The notes beneath the pieces are model-generated. The model was given only the letters and a program-made list of their open reading frames with translations. It did no database searches and was not told where the DNA came from. From positions 3,658,001-3,722,000 of the forward strand of contig NZ_JARUBN010000001.1 of the NCBI RefSeq assembly GCF_029626265.1: a DNA stretch of 64,000 nucleotides, read 5' to 3'. Both the position numbers and the translations under genes were made by a program. Below are positions 62,502 to 64,000 of the stretch, in pieces; the first letter of the stretch is position 1; each line of letters opens with the position of its first letter. The stretch is from Micromonospora sp. WMMD1102. Its GTDB lineage: Bacteria; Actinomycetota; Actinomycetes; Mycobacteriales; Micromonosporaceae.

Positions 62502-62581
62502 CGCGCGCCGTACCGTAACCGGGTCGAGACCGACGCCTCCGGTGGCCGTTCCGGCCGATGCCGTCGAGCGGGCGGTGCCGC

Positions 62582-62630
62582 CCTGACCCGGGCGATGCCG
62601 TCCACTCAGGTCGGCACCGCCCGGGTCAGG
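62582..62630. terminator. Hairpin terminator between convergent genes
   Basis: Arms 62582-62594 (CCTGACCCGGGCG) and 62618-62630 pair without mismatch around a 23-base loop, between the serine-hydrolase-like gene and the convergent glycosidase gene. Confidence 0.75.
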
Positions 62631-62645
62631 TCCGGGCCTCGGAGG

Positions 62646-64000
62646 TCAGTGCCGGCCGGGACGGGCGCTGACCAGGGTGGTCAGCGACCGGGGCGCCAGC
62701 GTGACGGTCGAGTGGCGGCCCTTCCCCGCGACGACTCCCGGCACCTTCTCCAGGTTGTGCGTGGCGTCGGTGACGTACCCGGTGGCCCGCTTCAGGTCGA
62801 CCTCGGTGGTGACCGCCTCCTCGCCGGTGTTGATGATCTGCACGACCTCGCTGCCGTCGGCGTTCCGGTAGGCCGACACCTTCAGCCCGGCCACGCCGCT
62901 GTCGACGCCGATCCGGACCGCGCCGGGGCGGATGTACCGGCTGTACGCCGCGAAGGCGTAGAGCCGGGACGACACCCGGTAGGCGTCGTTGGCGTCGTCG
63001 ATCTGGACCAGTGCCGCCGTCGCGCCCCGGGAACCGCCGAGCCAGAAGAGGAACGCGCTGGCGTCGGCCAGCGCGAGCGAGTCGTGGATCCGCTCGGCGA
63101 GCCTGATGCCGTCGGTGCCCTTGCCGCTGTCCCACGCCTCGTTCCAGCCGTCCTGGACACTCGACGCCGCCCACTCCGACATCCAGGTCGGCGCCGTGGT
63201 CGGCAACGGGTGCTCGGCCGGGCTGGCGTAACCGTGCCCGGTGAAGATTTTCAGGTGTTTCCGGGCTTCCGGATCCGCCTCGATCGCCTGGGCGTACGCC
63301 TCCGACTGCTGCCAGCCGAACGAGTCACAGCAGGCCACGCCCACCCCGGCCCGCCGGGCGATCGGGCCGAGCACCTTCATGAACTCGGCGGCCTGGGCCG
63401 GGGTGAACCGCATCGAGGCGTACGGTGCGGTCCAGTCGGGTTCGTTGGTGAACCCGATCTCGTCGAGCCTGATCCCCTCCTGCCGGTAGAACCTCGCGTA
63501 CTGGACGAGATAGCGCGCGTACGCCTCCCGCCAGTCGCCGCTGGCGCAGGTGACACCCTGGAGCCCGCAGAGCGCGCCGCCGTTGGCATCGGTTCCGTTG
63601 TCCTTCATGTAGCCGGGCGCACTCCAGGCGTCCGCGTAGAACCGGTCGACGCCGCGCTCGCGTGCCTCCTTGACGTACCAGACCTGGCCGCCGTCCCAGC
63701 CGTCCCACTGGTAGTTCGGGGTGGCGTCCGGCCCGCCCGGGTCGGTCGGCTGGATCGACAGCATCCAGTCGTACGGGTCAGTCGAAGACGAGCCGATGCC
63801 GAGCCGGAGGATGCTCGGGGCCGCACCCGTCCGGCGGTCGAGGAGCAGGTCGAGGACCTGTTCCCGGTTCTGTTCCGACAGGTTGTGGATCAGGGTGGTG
63901 CGCTGGAAGGCGATCGAGTAACCGAAACCGTCGATCTTCTGGTGCCGCTCGGCACGGTCGAGGCCGATGCCGGGCTGTGCTGGGTGGGCCTGGGCCGGCG
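62646..64000 (-). CDS. GH30-family glycoside hydrolase (5' end beyond right edge)
   Basis: At least 451 residues; the start lies outside the window. The visible part begins ERHQKIDGFGYSIAFQRTTL and continues through ILRLGIGSSSTDPYDWMLSI, the typical GH30 opening. Acid/base Glu in IGFTNEPDW and nucleophile Glu in TWMSEWAAS are both present, followed by the C-terminal beta-sandwich side domain (GSEVVQIINTGEEAVTTEVDL, VTLAPRSLTTLVSA). GH30 enzymes cleave beta-1,6-glucan, beta-1,6-galactan or xylan; the subfamily cannot be fixed from this part. Probably secreted. Confidence 0.9.
   Translation of the reverse strand, partial: PAQAHPAQPGIGLDRAERHQKIDGFGYSIAFQRTTLIHNLSEQNREQVLDLLLDRRTGAAPSILRLGIGSSSTDPYDWMLSIQPTDPGGPDATPNYQWDGWDGGQVWYVKEARERGVDRFYADAWSAPGYMKDNGTDANGGALCGLQGVTCASGDWREAYARYLVQYARFYRQEGIRLDEIGFTNEPDWTAPYASMRFTPAQAAEFMKVLGPIARRAGVGVACCDSFGWQQSEAYAQAIEADPEARKHLKIFTGHGYASPAEHPLPTTAPTWMSEWAASSVQDGWNEAWDSGKGTDGIRLAERIHDSLALADASAFLFWLGGSRGATAALVQIDDANDAYRVSSRLYAFAAYSRYIRPGAVRIGVDSGVAGLKVSAYRNADGSEVVQIINTGEEAVTTEVDLKRATGYVTDATHNLEKVPGVVAGKGRHSTVTLAPRSLTTLVSARPGRH

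Overview
The window is a 64 kb piece of a very GC-rich actinobacterial chromosome. GTG and TTG starts are common, genes often overlap by 4 bp (ATGA/GTGA), and there are TAT and lipoprotein signals, a mycothiol-type enzyme family, IdeR/DmdR1-type iron boxes, and an XRE-DUF5753/DUF397 pair. Repeated terminators with a GGAAGGGCCCC core and the overall gene style suggest Micromonosporaceae; this is inference, as no rRNA or marker gene is present. No tRNA, rRNA, CRISPR array, transposase or integrase was seen.

Region 1 (1-16.5 kb) holds a hydroxamate siderophore locus split in two. The left part is an NRPS that runs off the left edge (A-methyltransferase-PCP-epimerase, an initiation-type module), a ferric-siderophore binding lipoprotein, and a divergent FecCD-FecCD-ATPase importer. 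The right part, about 5 kb further on, is a divergent pair: an ornithine N5-monooxygenase and a formyltransferase. Three iron boxes sit at the expected promoters. Together the genes suggest a peptide built from N5-hydroxy- and N5-formyl-N5-hydroxyornithine with an N-methylated residue. Between the two parts lie an ArsR/SRPBCC/NTF2 operon, a frameshifted mycothiol-dependent isomerase-family gene, a membrane Mrr-like nuclease divergent from a Trypco1 protein, and an MptB-type mannosyltransferase.

Region 2 (16.6-36.3 kb) is mostly metabolic and transport: LD-carboxypeptidase, glycogen-debranching-type glucosidase, SDR, septum-formation-like secreted protein, secreted purple acid phosphatase with PHO-box-like repeats upstream, a secreted protein plus NicO/RcnA-type Ni/Co transporter, an LplB/LplC/lipoprotein sugar importer without its own ATPase, a gene remnant, a complete PotABCD-like importer, and a TetR / SGNH hydrolase / four-TM locus.

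Region 3 (36.4-41.5 kb) is the most unusual part: a compact leftward operon of ACP, intact ketosynthase, a catalytically empty ketosynthase-like partner carrying a 15-bp tandem repeat, and a fused acyl/aryl-CoA-ligase-type adenylase plus thioesterase. It looks like a minimal type II PKS-like cassette without ketoreductase, dehydratase, cyclase or acyltransferase.

Region 4 (41.7-64 kb) carries secreted and catabolic functions: an MRJP/yellow-family protein, a golvesin-like/M23 protein, a TRM11-like methyltransferase, an M64 peptidase, a DUF574 methyltransferase, a lyase-like secreted protein, an exported PaoABC-type molybdenum hydroxylase, an MmcQ/YjbR protein, a FabG/acyl-CoA dehydrogenase/MaoC operon divergent from a TetR gene across a short tandem repeat, a regulator pair with DUF397, an intact serine hydrolase divergent from a homologue that has lost its SxxK motif, and a GH30-type glycosidase running off the right edge.
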